From Bifidobacterium polysaccharolyticum (GTDB taxonomy: Bacteria > Actinomycetota > Actinomycetes > Actinomycetales > Bifidobacteriaceae), in the NCBI RefSeq assembly GCF_016101585.1, contig NZ_JACFQG010000001.1:310001-374000 (forward strand): a stretch of 64,000 nucleotides of DNA, given 5' to 3'. Positions within the stretch are counted from its first letter, which is position 1; every line of letters starts with the position of its first letter. The position numbers were made by a program, and so were the translations under genes. Under the pieces are notes generated by a model. The model saw nothing but the letters and a program-made list of their open reading frames with translations, ran no database searches and was not told the DNA's origin. Below, one piece after another: positions 15,548 through 25,100 of the stretch.

Positions 15548-17907
15548 TCAGCTGGCCTGCTGCTGGGTCAGATCATAAACAGTGACGCCATCAACCGTGG
15601 TTGAGGTGTAGTGCTTGGCCACCCACTGTGAGATTTGTGTGGCCGTATCGGAGCCTCCCATCTGATGGCCACCCATCTCACCGGCTATGTAGTAATGAAT
15701 CTGCTTATCCTTCACGTACTGCTTGAACTGTTCCAAGCTGAGGTAGGGGTCGGAACCATTGAACCCGCCAATGGCCATAACCGGCTTTTAGGGGCCAGCT
15801 GATAGCCCGCCGCCTGCTGGGATCCTGTCGTGGCAGCAGCCCAACGATGGGAGTCGGATGACTTTTCCAGCATGGCGACGACCTTGGAACTGGACTGGCC
15901 TCCACCAAGCAGACATCCTCCTCTTATCCTTCCTCCTTCTGGTCCACTACGGAATCCAGATTTGCCCCTGCGCTATGAGTGTATGGAGGGCGCACCCGAA
16001 GAGCTGGATTCCCCTTGTGGTCCTGAAGAATCCTGGCCCATGGGACCTGGTCCTTGAGAATTCATGCTGGGAGTCTGTTGGCTATTCGAACTGCCTCCGG
16101 GCATCTGGCCCTGCTTGCTCGGCTGTCCCTGCTGATCCATCTGGCCTTGGCCCATTTGATATGAGCCCATGGAACCACCGTCATCACCAGGCATACCTCG
16201 CTGTTGCATATTGCCAGGTGCCATGCCTCCTGCCTGACCACCACCAGGCCGACCGCCATCAGAAGCACCTCCGGGCATACCACCGGGGCCGCCACCCATA
16301 TTCCCTGAAGTCAGGCCGGGTCCGGCCAGGACGATTGATCCCATGTGTCCTTGGGATTGGTGTACAGCGTCCATGCAGCAGGGCCAGTCATAAGCCCTAT
16401 GGCTGAGAGAATGAGGGTTGCAAGAGCGAGTCGTCGTATTCGCAAGAGTCCAGCCAGGGCAAAACCGAGGGCGCCCATGAGACCGATTATGAGGATAGCC
16501 CACTTGAGCCAGGGGAGCCACTGGGAGCGACCAGCCAGGTTGAAATCTCAGAATGCAGTGAAGGCGATAAGAATTGGCGTGACGATCCTGGGCCAGAGCT
16601 TGTCCCGGGCGATCCACAGACTGAATGCGCCGATGGCCACCATCGCAGCCAGGGCTGGAGCCAGTGCCACAGTGTAATACTGGTGGAAAATGCCGGCCAT
16701 AAAGCTGAAAACGAGCCAGGTAACGATCAACCAACCTCCGAAAGCAATGACCCTGGCCCTGCGCACATCAGTACGGGCAGCTCTGCCGATAACTAACAAG
16801 CTGATGACAATGCCCGCGAAAGCCAAAGGAGCCAGCCAGGAAATCTGCGTACCGAACTCGCCGCTGAACAGACGGTTAAGGCCAGTCTGGCCCCACTTGC
16901 CGCCACGACGACCGCCACCGGACGGCATACCGCAACCTTCATGGCCGTGGCCGGGTATGACGGATCCTTCTTCACTGCCGGTCAAGCGTCCGAAACCGTT
17001 GTAGCCAAAAGTGAGCTCAAGGAAGGAATTGCGCTGGGAGCCACCCTATATAAGGTCTGTCGCTGGCTGGCACGATGACCGTCAGCAGCACCCACCAGCC
17101 GGCGGCGACGATCATTGAACCAATGGCAGCAAGTGTATCTAGGATGCGACGAACCATGCCTGTTGGCGAGGCCAGAAGAAAAGCCAGGGCAAAACCGGGC
17201 AGTACGAGCAGCACCTGCAGTTGCTTGGCAGGGAAGCCAAATCCGATCAGAGCACCGGCCAGAACCATCCACCAGGTACGCTTTCGATTGCCAGAAGGAT
17301 GGTTGACATACTCCAGAGATCTGAGGAGCGCGTGAGTGGCGCCAGTCATCAATAACACCAGCAAGGCATCGGGGTTGTTGAAGCGGAACATGAGCGCGGC
17401 TACCGGAGTAAGCATGAAGATGAAACCGGTGACAATGCCCGCCCAGTTTCCCCAATACCGGCGCACTGTGGCATAGAGCAGGTAGGTGGTCGCAACCCCC
17501 ATCAGCGCTTCCGGCAGGAGGATGGCGAAGGAACTCAGACCAAAGATGCGCACGGAAAGCGCCATCAGCCAGAGGGCTGCCGGCGGCTTGTCCACGGTGA
17601 TGGCATTACCCGAGTCCAGAGACCCCCAGAGAAAGGCTTTCCAGCTGACCGAGCCAGCCTGGGCTGCAGTCGAATAAAACTCGTTGGCGTATCGAGAAGC
17701 CGTAAGGTTGATAAAGAATATTGCGCAGGCCACAAGCAGCATGACACCCAGTGCCACCCAGTCTCCACGAGTCCGTCGAGGCAGAATATATGCGCGGGAA
17801 GAGTGCTCATCAGCGACTGCATCTGCGCTTGTTGATCGTGGCGAAGTGAAAGTCCGTGAATGCGGGGAGAAGCCATAGCTGCTGCTAGAAGCCAATGAAG
17901 CGTTCAT
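15548..17907 (-). pseudogene. Broken glycosyltransferase family 39 (ArnT/PMT-like) membrane protein
   Basis: Joined across frames, this reads as one protein of roughly 750 residues. The N-terminal part (17907-17017) has the GT39 landmarks NEFYSTAAQAGSVSWKAF and AITVDKPPAALWLMAL and several membrane helices. A +1 in a GGG run near 17050 shifts the frame into GGSQRNSFLELTFGYNGFG. A TGA at 16550-16548 follows FTAF. A further shift near 16345 enters a Gly/Met/Gln/Pro-rich region. At least one more break near 15975-15910 and a -1 in an A-run near 15788 precede the intact tail MAIGGFNGSDPYLSL. It should have transferred a sugar from a polyprenyl carrier at the outer membrane face. Adjacent breaks in homopolymers could include sequencing errors. 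Confidence 0.88.
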
Positions 17908-17957
17908 GATAGGTGAGTTTGCTCTTTCTGTATGAGATTTCGTTTGCTGTCAGCCGC

Positions 17958-18959
17958 TCAGCAAGCGGCAGCTTCTTTGCCTGGATTCTGCATACGTGAA
18001 TGCGAATCCCCCTCTTTGGCAGGCAAGAGGGATCCGCGCAGCTCATGCTGACGTATCTGATCCCAGACGGCAGGGGAGTCTAGGTCGACGCGAAGCTGCT
18101 CGACCGCTCGGGCCTCCATACCCTCCCTGACCCGGTGCATGCCTTCCAGATCCTTCTTCACCGTGTCTGGAATGTCGACCGTCGAGCTGGCATCCTCCAC
18201 CCAGCGAACAGGAAGTTCCAACATGGTCATCCCGGCCTGCTGGGCACGCGCAAGCAGCTCCGTATCGAAGAACCATTCGTTATCCTTCACCTGAGGCAGC
18301 AGGGCATGTGCAGCCTGGGTAGTAATGGCCTTAAAGCCGCACTGGGCATCATGAAAGCAGACCGCCAGATATGAGCGGAGCATGAGGTTGTAGGTGCGCG
18401 AAATGAATTCACGTTTGGGGGAGCGGGTGACCTGAGATTGCGGCAACAGACGCGAGCCAAAGGCGATATCAGCCCCTCCTTCGAGCAGAGGAAGAATAAG
18501 GCTGCCCGTAGAGCCGATGTCGGTGGATAGATCCACATCCATATATGCCACTACTGCTGCCTTGGAGCTGAGTCAGGCCTGTTTCAGAGCGTACCCGCGA
18601 CCCTTTCTCGCGAGGTGCAAGGCACGCACCTGGTTGGGGCACCAGTCGCACAAAGACTTGGCGATCTGCCAACTGGCGTCTGTGCTGGCGTTGTCTGCAA
18701 TCACGATATTCCAGCTGAAGGGTGTCAGATCTCTGGCGAGACGATCCAGAAAGCTGCATAAGGTGGATACGGAGTCCGCCAGCTGAACCTCCTCGTTGTA
18801 TATCGGAATGACAATATCGGCGTCGACCGATTTTGGACTGCCGTAAAAGACAGGCGAATCAACTTCACCCAGTGGGATTCGCCCGTTGTCAGAAGAGCGC
18901 CTGTCAGGCACATAGAACTGACTATTGATGTTTCTTTCGAGAATATTCGTTGCGTTCAT
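17958..18959 (-). pseudogene. Family 2 glycosyltransferase (polyprenyl-phosphate-sugar type) with an in-frame stop
   Basis: Both parts lie in the same frame and together give 333 residues, interrupted once by TGA at 18575-18573. Before the stop are the GT2 motifs DIVIPIYNEEVQLADSV, WNIVIADNASTDASW and the end KGRGYALKQA. After it come LSSKAAVVAYMDVDLSTD (the DxD sugar-nucleotide site) and QCGFKAITTQAAHALLP. The stop replaces what is probably a Trp codon. Such enzymes load mannose or glucose onto polyprenyl phosphate, which GT39 enzymes such as the 15548-17907 neighbour then use. The two genes are 50 bases apart and probably formed an operon. A single nonsense change could also be a base-call error. 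Confidence 0.85.
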
Positions 18960-19578
18960 GCCTCATAGTAAACAGCGGCTTCTTGGGATATTCCTCGAAC
19001 TTGTCTTTATAAACTGATTGGACTCCTTAAAAAGAATCATGAGAATTTCTCAGTGTTTGCTGACATCGCTGCACCAAATAGCAGCAGTCAATATCGTTTA
19101 ATTAGAACGATTAGCATAGTTCTGCTTGGCTTGCTACAGGGATTAAACCGAAACTAACTTATGTAATGCATTTAGGAAAAGGCCACGGTCATACACATTT
19201 AAGCTGTATCTATAACATAAAGAATAATGAAGTAATGATTCTATGAGCAATGCAAAGCATAGTTAAGCATCCTTGGGTTTACCTACTTCGTATGCCTAAA
19301 TCAAGTCCTGCTGAAACCGTAAAACAACGCTATAGATTGGCGATTGTCGCAAGCGCGCTTAATGACAACTAGAGTAAAATGCAATCAGACTTTCCTCTGC
19401 TGATACAAAAGACGACAGGTGTCCTCAACGGACACTCAAGTTCAGAGAAAACAGAAAACAAAAAGGCAAATTACAAGGAACAAAGGCATCTCGGACAACA
19501 CGACGAGCAGGCTGGCATCTTAATAGTCACCTGTGTCATTAACATGACAAAACCGTAAGTACGGCAATACTTGCGCCA
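18960..19578. other. Intergenic stretch, AT-rich, with two short hairpins
   Basis: About 620 bases without a credible gene. It contains a short palindrome TGAGAA-T-TTCTCA (19040-19052) and a stem GTGTCC-TCAAC-GGACAC (19419-19435). The promoter of the glycosyltransferase operon presumably lies near 18965-19020, where TATAAA can be read on the minus strand. Nothing else could be assigned. Confidence 0.45.
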
Positions 19579-19782
19579 TCAATTACCGTCAAGCTTTCTG
19601 CGCAGCCAGGGTACACCAAACACAATGGCGCAATATGTTATGGTTCCGCAAGTTAAACCAATTATCGTGTAAGGACTTGTTACTACGTCCTTCCAAGGTC
19701 TTCCTATCGCCCAGGAAATAGCCACTATCAGCAGTAGACAAAATCCTATATATAACGGTATAAACAGCAATTTTCTCATCAT
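19579..19782 (-). CDS. Small hypothetical two-helix membrane protein
   Basis: A 67-residue protein with two membrane segments (LLFIPLYIGFCLLLIVAISW and IIGLTCGTITYCAIVFGVPW) separated by a short polar loop, ending in a basic tail. ATG at 19782 is chosen; an ATG at 19809 in the same frame would add nine polar residues, and the only purine-rich ribosome-site candidate (GGAAGG, about 19795-19800) lies between them, rather far from 19782. The frame is compact and free of rare stretches, but no family is recognised and no operon partner is present. It could be an accessory-region membrane peptide or a chance frame. Confidence 0.45.
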   Translation of the reverse strand: MMRKLLFIPLYIGFCLLLIVAISWAIGRPWKDVVTSPYTIIGLTCGTITYCAIVFGVPWLRRKLDGN

Positions 19783-20151
19783 TATGAAGTCACGAGACCT
19801 TCCATGCATCGAGTCTTGGTTAAAGCGAACACATCCATCTTCTTTGGTTGACGCGTGAACCCATGAATATTTCTACATTAACAGGGAGCAGAGGTGTTCC
19901 CAAATTCGTTTTGAACGATAGGTCTTTTGCTTATAACTGTGAATGGCTTTCCGCCACCAGCCTGGTTTCGCAACGACCATAAGACCGAAAACAGCCTCGA
20001 GATCCACCGTCAATGTTGCGGCAAAAGACGCTTGGTAAACAAGACCAAGATAATGGGGGTCAAATTGACTTGACGTAAAGCTTGCTTTACATTATTCTGG
20101 TGCTCATTCAGGTAGACCGGTCCTGATTTGAGCTTATCAAAGGAGAAACCC
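19783..20151. other. Intergenic stretch holding the Xre-operon promoter
   Basis: About 370 bases. The right end carries the promoter and operator at 20065-20098 described separately. The rest has no gene or structure I can support. Confidence 0.5.
20065..20098 (+). promoter_or_regulatory. Sigma-70-type promoter overlapped by a palindromic operator
   Basis: TTGACG (20070-20075) and TATTCT (20093-20098) are 17 bases apart, a good housekeeping promoter; an overlapping TTGACT starts at 20065. Between them GTAAAG-CTTG-CTTTAC (20075-20090) is a perfect inverted repeat with 6-bp arms. A protein bound there would block polymerase. The Xre-family regulator encoded by the second gene of this operon is the obvious candidate, giving autorepression. 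Confidence 0.68.
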
Positions 20152-20640
20152 ATGAAGGACGAAAAGAGCGGTAAAGCAACTGTCAATGTGCGACCCAGAT
20201 CGTTTGGCACTGTTCGTTTCGGTTCCCGCTCGATGCCAGCGCTCACAACCGCTTTGATTCCAGGCCTGGCGAGCAGCATAGTTCTGGGAATCCTTCTGGC
20301 CGGCTTCATGCCACAGTCCGTACCGTGGATGGTCAAAGCTTTAATAGTGGCTGTAATACTTTGTCCTATAGCTGTGAGCCTTTGGTGGATAATTTTAGTG
20401 GATCCCAATACCTTGCCTGGAACCAATCCGCATGCAGAAGAGAACATAGAGAGCCACTGGTACGGAAGGGCCGAGCAACTTTCATACCGTATTTTCATCG
20501 GGTTGGTGTCGGCCGGTTGCCTGCTGGCCAGTTTGATGGGAGCCGATCAGTGGGCCCTCGTGCTGGTATGCGTTCTGATAGCGATGCTCTTGATCCTTGC
20601 ACTGTCGTATGCATTTGTAAGGTTCGCCCATCATGAATAA
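20152..20640 (+). CDS. Four-helix membrane protein paired with an Xre regulator
   Basis: A 162-residue protein. The ATG at 20152 follows AAAGGAGAAACCC. A basic N terminus of about 30 residues precedes two adjacent helices (near 35-60 and 63-85), a polar loop with NPHAEENIESHWYGRAEQ, and two more helices near 110-155. Its gene overlaps the following Xre regulator gene by eight bases. This layout, a multi-helix membrane protein translated together with a short cytoplasmic Xre regulator, is common in Firmicutes and Actinobacteria, often with an unknown membrane role. The function is not known; an immunity or signal-input role is speculation. Confidence 0.7.
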   Translation: MKDEKSGKATVNVRPRSFGTVRFGSRSMPALTTALIPGLASSIVLGILLAGFMPQSVPWMVKALIVAVILCPIAVSLWWIILVDPNTLPGTNPHAEENIESHWYGRAEQLSYRIFIGLVSAGCLLASLMGADQWALVLVCVLIAMLLILALSYAFVRFAHHE

Positions 20641-20821
20641 CCGCCTGGCAAAAATGCGAAAGGAGCGTGGCTGGTCTCAGGAGCAGCTATCAAAAAAGCT
20701 GGGAGTGAGTCGCCAAACGGTAATTTCGATCGAAAAAGGCCATTTCGATCCCTCACTCCCATTGGCCTTCCGCCTGGCCGACGTCTTCGATTCAACCATC
20801 GAGGATATATTTCGGCCTTGA
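20633..20821 (+). CDS. Small Xre-family transcriptional regulator
   Basis: A 62-residue protein that is almost entirely a helix-turn-helix: RLAKMRKERGWSQEQLSKKLGVSRQTVISIEKG, followed by the dimer-stabilising tail LAFRLADVFDSTIEDIF. Length and sequence match the YozG-type single-domain Xre repressors. The start lies inside the end of the membrane protein gene, so the two are translated together. The palindrome within their shared promoter is the likely binding site. Confidence 0.9.
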   Translation: MNNRLAKMRKERGWSQEQLSKKLGVSRQTVISIEKGHFDPSLPLAFRLADVFDSTIEDIFRP

Positions 20822-21720
20822 ACCTCACTTTTTCTCGTAAAACTCGAATCAGCAAAGGAACTGTGGGCCGGATCTATCTTTCTCAGCCAGAGTAAGAGGA
20901 TTGGCTTTAAAGAGTTGTCTCTAGCTTATAGCTAGTCAAAAAACGATAGCAAGGGCGGCTTGAGGTCCAGACACATATACAGGCTGAGAGAATGACACTG
21001 CACAAGCCATTAATGACAAACGAAGTCCTTTTGAGCCAAAAGACCAGGTACGGTATAGCGGTTACTTCCAACGTCTGGACAATTTAGGCGAGAGACCTGT
21101 CCCTATTTCCAACAATCAGCTTCATACACGGATCAAACAGTGAACGCTCCAGTCGGGAAACACAGTGGACCTTGCCTTGGAACGCAAAATCAGAGATAAT
21201 CCTTTTTAGGAGTAACGATTTGTAGAATGGTTCAAAACGCTGGACTCGTTGAGAATTCCAGCACAGATTGCATCCCTCGTACATCAGAAGAAACTTCGTC
21301 TGGCAACACTGACTGTAAGGCTTAGGGGCCCACAGGAATGCCTATAACTTATAGGCACCGTAATCGGTCCAAAAAAAAAATACACTCACCATCCAGAAAT
21401 ACAAAACTACAAAAACAAGATTAATATTAGAACCTTAGAAGAATTAATTCGTTCAAAATGTTATAAGAAACGTTTATTCGTTGAGGCAATGAACTGGTTA
21501 TAAACTAAATCAGACTTCACAATAAACCTCAATACTACAGATCTTCTTATTCGAACCTTTTACAACTCAGGGGAATAAGAGGTTGATAAATCAACCAGAC
21601 AACTCAAAATTATGTTGTGCTGAGGGTATAATCTAAGTTTAGGCGGTAATAGCTTGTTATCCAGTAAAATTACCAACTACGGTAGATTTGAACAGGTATC
21701 ACCAAAGTGAGGGGAACACA
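20822..21720. other. AT-rich noncoding stretch upstream of the McrBC genes
   Basis: About 900 bases whose composition falls sharply compared with the core genome, especially from 21360 on. It holds a perfect 19-bp palindrome (21339-21357) and an A10 run (21371-21380). The right end carries the ribosome site GTGAGGGG used by the TTG start of the McrB gene. No integrase, transposase or toxin frame is visible. Confidence 0.5.
21339..21357. repeat. Perfect 19-bp palindrome
   Basis: TGCCTATAA (21339-21347), C, TTATAGGCA (21349-21357): 9-bp perfect arms with a single central base. No T-run follows on either side, so it is not a normal terminator. It may be a protein-binding site in the island leading to the McrBC genes; no function can be assigned. 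Confidence 0.6.
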
Positions 21721-23616
21721 TTGATATCGACGGAATCGGACAAATGGAAGAGCAGCAAAGAAACGCCCGCAACCATTCAAGAAGAAAGATTCAAGAGCTG
21801 GAATAGGACACATCTAATAGATAAGGGTACTTTACCAAGAGGAAACTATACATATACGCTCGAAAGTACGCTTAGGAATATGAAAACTAGGCTCCTTGAC
21901 CAAGCTGGAAGTCAGGTTGCGACTGCTGTCAAAGAATCAGCTTTTGATTATCTTACTTACGACGAATTCAAACCTATTTACGATCAAATCTTAGCTGACT
22001 CAGATTTTAAGAAAAATTCCAGTGCTTTACATCATTATGATATGAAAGCAGGAATAGATCGATATAAACAATTTCTTTTTGAGTTCCGCCAAACGGAAGA
22101 GGATTACGAAAAGTTCGCTCGTTTACTGGATTTCTTCATTAAACACAATGACGAAAATGTAGAAGCAAAGAAAAACGGTTCACGCCTCGAGTATACGAAC
22201 AGCACGCGGAGAGGTTTTGCGGAACATTGGAACTTGGACGATGGCTTTAATGTCCTTTCAACAGGCATGGATTTCACCTTGTGGTTCTTTAAAAATGGGG
22301 CTTATGCTACACCTAATTCCACGTATATAAATGTAAACGGAACCTTCCTTGATATCCGTCCGATTTTCAAAGAGAAAAGTAAAAGTATTACAGGGTTGCG
22401 TGCTGGCTGGCATCCGGTCAGGTCAGAACCATGGCAGAAAGAACTGCCCTCACTTTCTTGCTCTGTAGATGATCTTGATTTGTCAGCAAAGAGACCGAAC
22501 CGACTGGTCAAGCAAATGCTTGATTTAATTGTCCAGCTAAACAAGATATATAGAACTTATAAGACTGGTAAAACTAAAATGCCTCACAACATGACCTCGG
22601 AACAATACAGCAGGCTCAGTGAACGAGCAAAACAACTACTAGAAGTCAGAAACATTATTTTCCATGGTGCACCGGGAACCGGAAAGACTACAGTCGCCAG
22701 GAAAATAGCCGCTGAATTGCTATGCCTAGACTATGACAACGATGAGCAACTAAACGAACAACTCAATGAAAGTCCGCAATATGAATTTGTCCAATTTCAT
22801 CCTAGCTATGACTACACGGATTTCGTAGAAGGCCTTCGACCTGAGACAACAGCATCAGGCAATGTGGGTTTTCAACTGTATCCTGGGACGTTTACTAAGT
22901 TCGTCAACGAAGCAAGAACTAATCCAGAACAGAATTATGTGATTGTCATTGACGAAATCAACAGAGGAGATCTGTCGAAGATATTCGGAGAGCTGTTCTT
23001 CAGCATCGACCCCGATTACCGAGGGAAAAAAGGGAGCGTTGACACTCAATATACCAACCTCCATTCTTCAGCTTATAAAAAACGTGGCGGATTGGATGCA
23101 GGCCAGAAGTTTTATATTCCCGGGAATGTGTACATCATCGGAACTATGAACGACATAGACCGCAGCGTAGATTCCTTTGATTTCGCTATGAGACGCCGCT
23201 TCACTTTTGTCGAAATAACTGCAGAAGAATCGGCGAGAGCTCTTGACGGTACGCCCAATGGGGATAAAGCAAAGAGCATGATGACAGCTGTAAATCGCAA
23301 AATAAGCGACTTCTTAGGGACAGATTATGTGTTAGGAGTCGGATACTTCCTCAAGATAGCACAGTCAAGAGAAGATAAGGCACCTATGGAACTTTGGAAG
23401 AACCATCTCGAACCATTGCTGACTGATTATCTGAGGGGTATGGATGATGCCGATAGAAAATTAAAAGAGATCCATAACGAGTTTGAAACAAGCGATGCTT
23501 CTAAAGATAAAAAGGAAACCACAACAGGGAACGATTCCTCCAGTGCCAAACACGAATCCACTCAGGGGGATGACGCACCCACAGCTAGCAGTGATTCAGA
23601 CTCCAGTGAGGCATGA
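21721..23616 (+). CDS. mcrB: McrB-like AAA+ restriction NTPase
   Basis: A 631-residue protein. TTG at 21721 is chosen because GTGAGGGG lies six bases upstream; a TTG at 21688 lacks a ribosome site. From residue 310 comes the McrB AAA+ module: Walker A GAPGTGKTT near 316-324, Walker B with the family hallmark VIDEINRGDLSKIFGELF at about 409-426, and sensor region GTMNDIDRSVDSFDFAMRRRF. McrB is a GTPase that translocates DNA and drives cleavage by McrC. The first 300 residues do not resemble the DUF3578 domain of E. coli McrB and may set a different DNA or modification specificity. About 60 acidic, Ser/Thr-rich residues close the protein. The gene is AT-rich for this genome and overlaps mcrC. 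Confidence 0.9.
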   Translation: MISTESDKWKSSKETPATIQEERFKSWNRTHLIDKGTLPRGNYTYTLESTLRNMKTRLLDQAGSQVATAVKESAFDYLTYDEFKPIYDQILADSDFKKNSSALHHYDMKAGIDRYKQFLFEFRQTEEDYEKFARLLDFFIKHNDENVEAKKNGSRLEYTNSTRRGFAEHWNLDDGFNVLSTGMDFTLWFFKNGAYATPNSTYINVNGTFLDIRPIFKEKSKSITGLRAGWHPVRSEPWQKELPSLSCSVDDLDLSAKRPNRLVKQMLDLIVQLNKIYRTYKTGKTKMPHNMTSEQYSRLSERAKQLLEVRNIIFHGAPGTGKTTVARKIAAELLCLDYDNDEQLNEQLNESPQYEFVQFHPSYDYTDFVEGLRPETTASGNVGFQLYPGTFTKFVNEARTNPEQNYVIVIDEINRGDLSKIFGELFFSIDPDYRGKKGSVDTQYTNLHSSAYKKRGGLDAGQKFYIPGNVYIIGTMNDIDRSVDSFDFAMRRRFTFVEITAEESARALDGTPNGDKAKSMMTAVNRKISDFLGTDYVLGVGYFLKIAQSREDKAPMELWKNHLEPLLTDYLRGMDDADRKLKEIHNEFETSDASKDKKETTTGNDSSSAKHESTQGDDAPTASSDSDSSEA

Positions 23617-25100
23617 GAAAAGTGGTCAAAAGCGCTTCAGATGCAGGCCAGCAGTTCTGGTACCTCACGGATAACAGCCCTATTGAAGATGACATATTTA
23701 CTTCAACCGACCTCTGTAAATCGTTACGGAATCAGACAGTAGAAACATTACTGGATGAAGAAGGTATTATTTATGTAGGACAGGACGAGGATGGGGATGT
23801 TGATGTAAGTCTCAACCAGCGCGTTATTGGCACTTATCAGGGCAAGACAAGAACGCAAAACCTTATAGGAGTGCTTGGGGACGACCATGATGTAGTTAGC
23901 ATATCCACACGTTTTTTCAAGCGGAATGAAGAACCTGTCCACATAGAGGATGACTATTTCTTTGCGTATCTATTGGAGAAGGTTCTACATGTAGATGTGG
24001 CAAAGGGATTCAACTTTCCACCTCTTAAGAACAACCGCTGGAAAAAGCTGCTGATACTTTTATTCCCATATTTCTTGAGTAAGGCTCTTCAAGTCGGTGC
24101 ATACAAAATGTATGTGAGGCGAGAGTATAACGATTCACGGCTGAAGGGTACAGTCGATTTAGCGAGATACCTCAGTATTGATATCCCTTTCATCGGGCGT
24201 GTGGCGTATACCACCAGGGATCTTGATCTTGATAACCCCGTTAGTGAATTAATCAGGCACACAATTGAATATATTGTTTCAGGATTTAAAATTGGACAGC
24301 AGTTGCTTAATGGCAACAAAAACGTCAGGGACAATGTACGAACTATCCGGCTGAGGACTCGGCGATATCTCAAGTCAGAAAGAAACAAGATCATAGACTG
24401 GAATATCCGGCATCCCGTTGTCAATGAGTACTTTCGGAGTTACAGGCTACTACAAAAAATATGCGTGGCTATCCTGTGCCATGACTCCATATCAGCAAGT
24501 GCCTTAAGGAACGGTCACATCAACGGCATTCTATTCGACTGCTCATGGCTATGGGAGGAGTATCTTAACGTTCTTTTGCGCAACAAATGTAAGGACCTAT
24601 CTTTCGTTCATCCCCGCAACAAGTCAAAAACCGGAAAACAATACTTGTTTGCCAATCCTGAAAAATATAGCAGAACTTCCCAAGTCAAAGGAGTTACTGG
24701 ACTTATATATCCTGATTTCTTAATAAGCAGTGCCCCCATCGTGGTTGCTGACGCGAAATACAAACCGGTGGACAATATTTCTGGTGCAGACTATCTTCAA
24801 CTACTGGCATACATGTATCGGTTTGATTCCCGTGATGGACAGTACTGGTATCCAGAACCACAAAAGGATGATAACTGCAAACCAAATGTAAATAGGCTTG
24901 AATTGCTCACTGGGATCGATAACGGTGAGCAAAGTAAGCAATTCAGACAGGAGAAGCAGAAAGTCGTACTCGACAAAGTTGGTTTTCCAATTCCCGGTGG
25001 AGCATCGACTTATGAGGAGTACTCTTCGTCTATGCAAAAGAGCGAAGAACAATTCGCACAATCAATCATGGCATTGCAAAATCAAGGCATTGCAAGCTAA
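23613..25100 (+). CDS. mcrC: McrC-like restriction endonuclease subunit
   Basis: A 495-residue protein whose ATG overlaps the mcrB stop (ATGA). The N-terminal half is the McrC beta-rich region that contacts the McrB ring. The C-terminal half has the PD-(D/E)xK nuclease core: YPDF near residue 367, then VVADAKYKP with Asp and Lys near 380-382. With McrB it should form a type IV, modification-dependent nuclease complex that attacks foreign methylated DNA. No methyltransferase lies nearby, which fits type IV rather than LlaJI-like systems. Low GC content and the long empty flanks suggest horizontal gain. Confidence 0.9.
   Translation: MRKVVKSASDAGQQFWYLTDNSPIEDDIFTSTDLCKSLRNQTVETLLDEEGIIYVGQDEDGDVDVSLNQRVIGTYQGKTRTQNLIGVLGDDHDVVSISTRFFKRNEEPVHIEDDYFFAYLLEKVLHVDVAKGFNFPPLKNNRWKKLLILLFPYFLSKALQVGAYKMYVRREYNDSRLKGTVDLARYLSIDIPFIGRVAYTTRDLDLDNPVSELIRHTIEYIVSGFKIGQQLLNGNKNVRDNVRTIRLRTRRYLKSERNKIIDWNIRHPVVNEYFRSYRLLQKICVAILCHDSISASALRNGHINGILFDCSWLWEEYLNVLLRNKCKDLSFVHPRNKSKTGKQYLFANPEKYSRTSQVKGVTGLIYPDFLISSAPIVVADAKYKPVDNISGADYLQLLAYMYRFDSRDGQYWYPEPQKDDNCKPNVNRLELLTGIDNGEQSKQFRQEKQKVVLDKVGFPIPGGASTYEEYSSSMQKSEEQFAQSIMALQNQGIAS

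Noticed and set aside
16548-18575. UGA recoding (Trp or selenocysteine) to explain the in-frame stops in the glycosyltransferase genes
   Set aside because: The GT39 gene also has several frameshifts, no selenocysteine insertion structure is visible, and all intact genes in the window use TGA as a normal stop.
21084-21284. Minus-strand frame of 66 codons (MYEGCNLCWN)
   Set aside because: No ribosome site and no family resemblance in AT-rich noncoding DNA.
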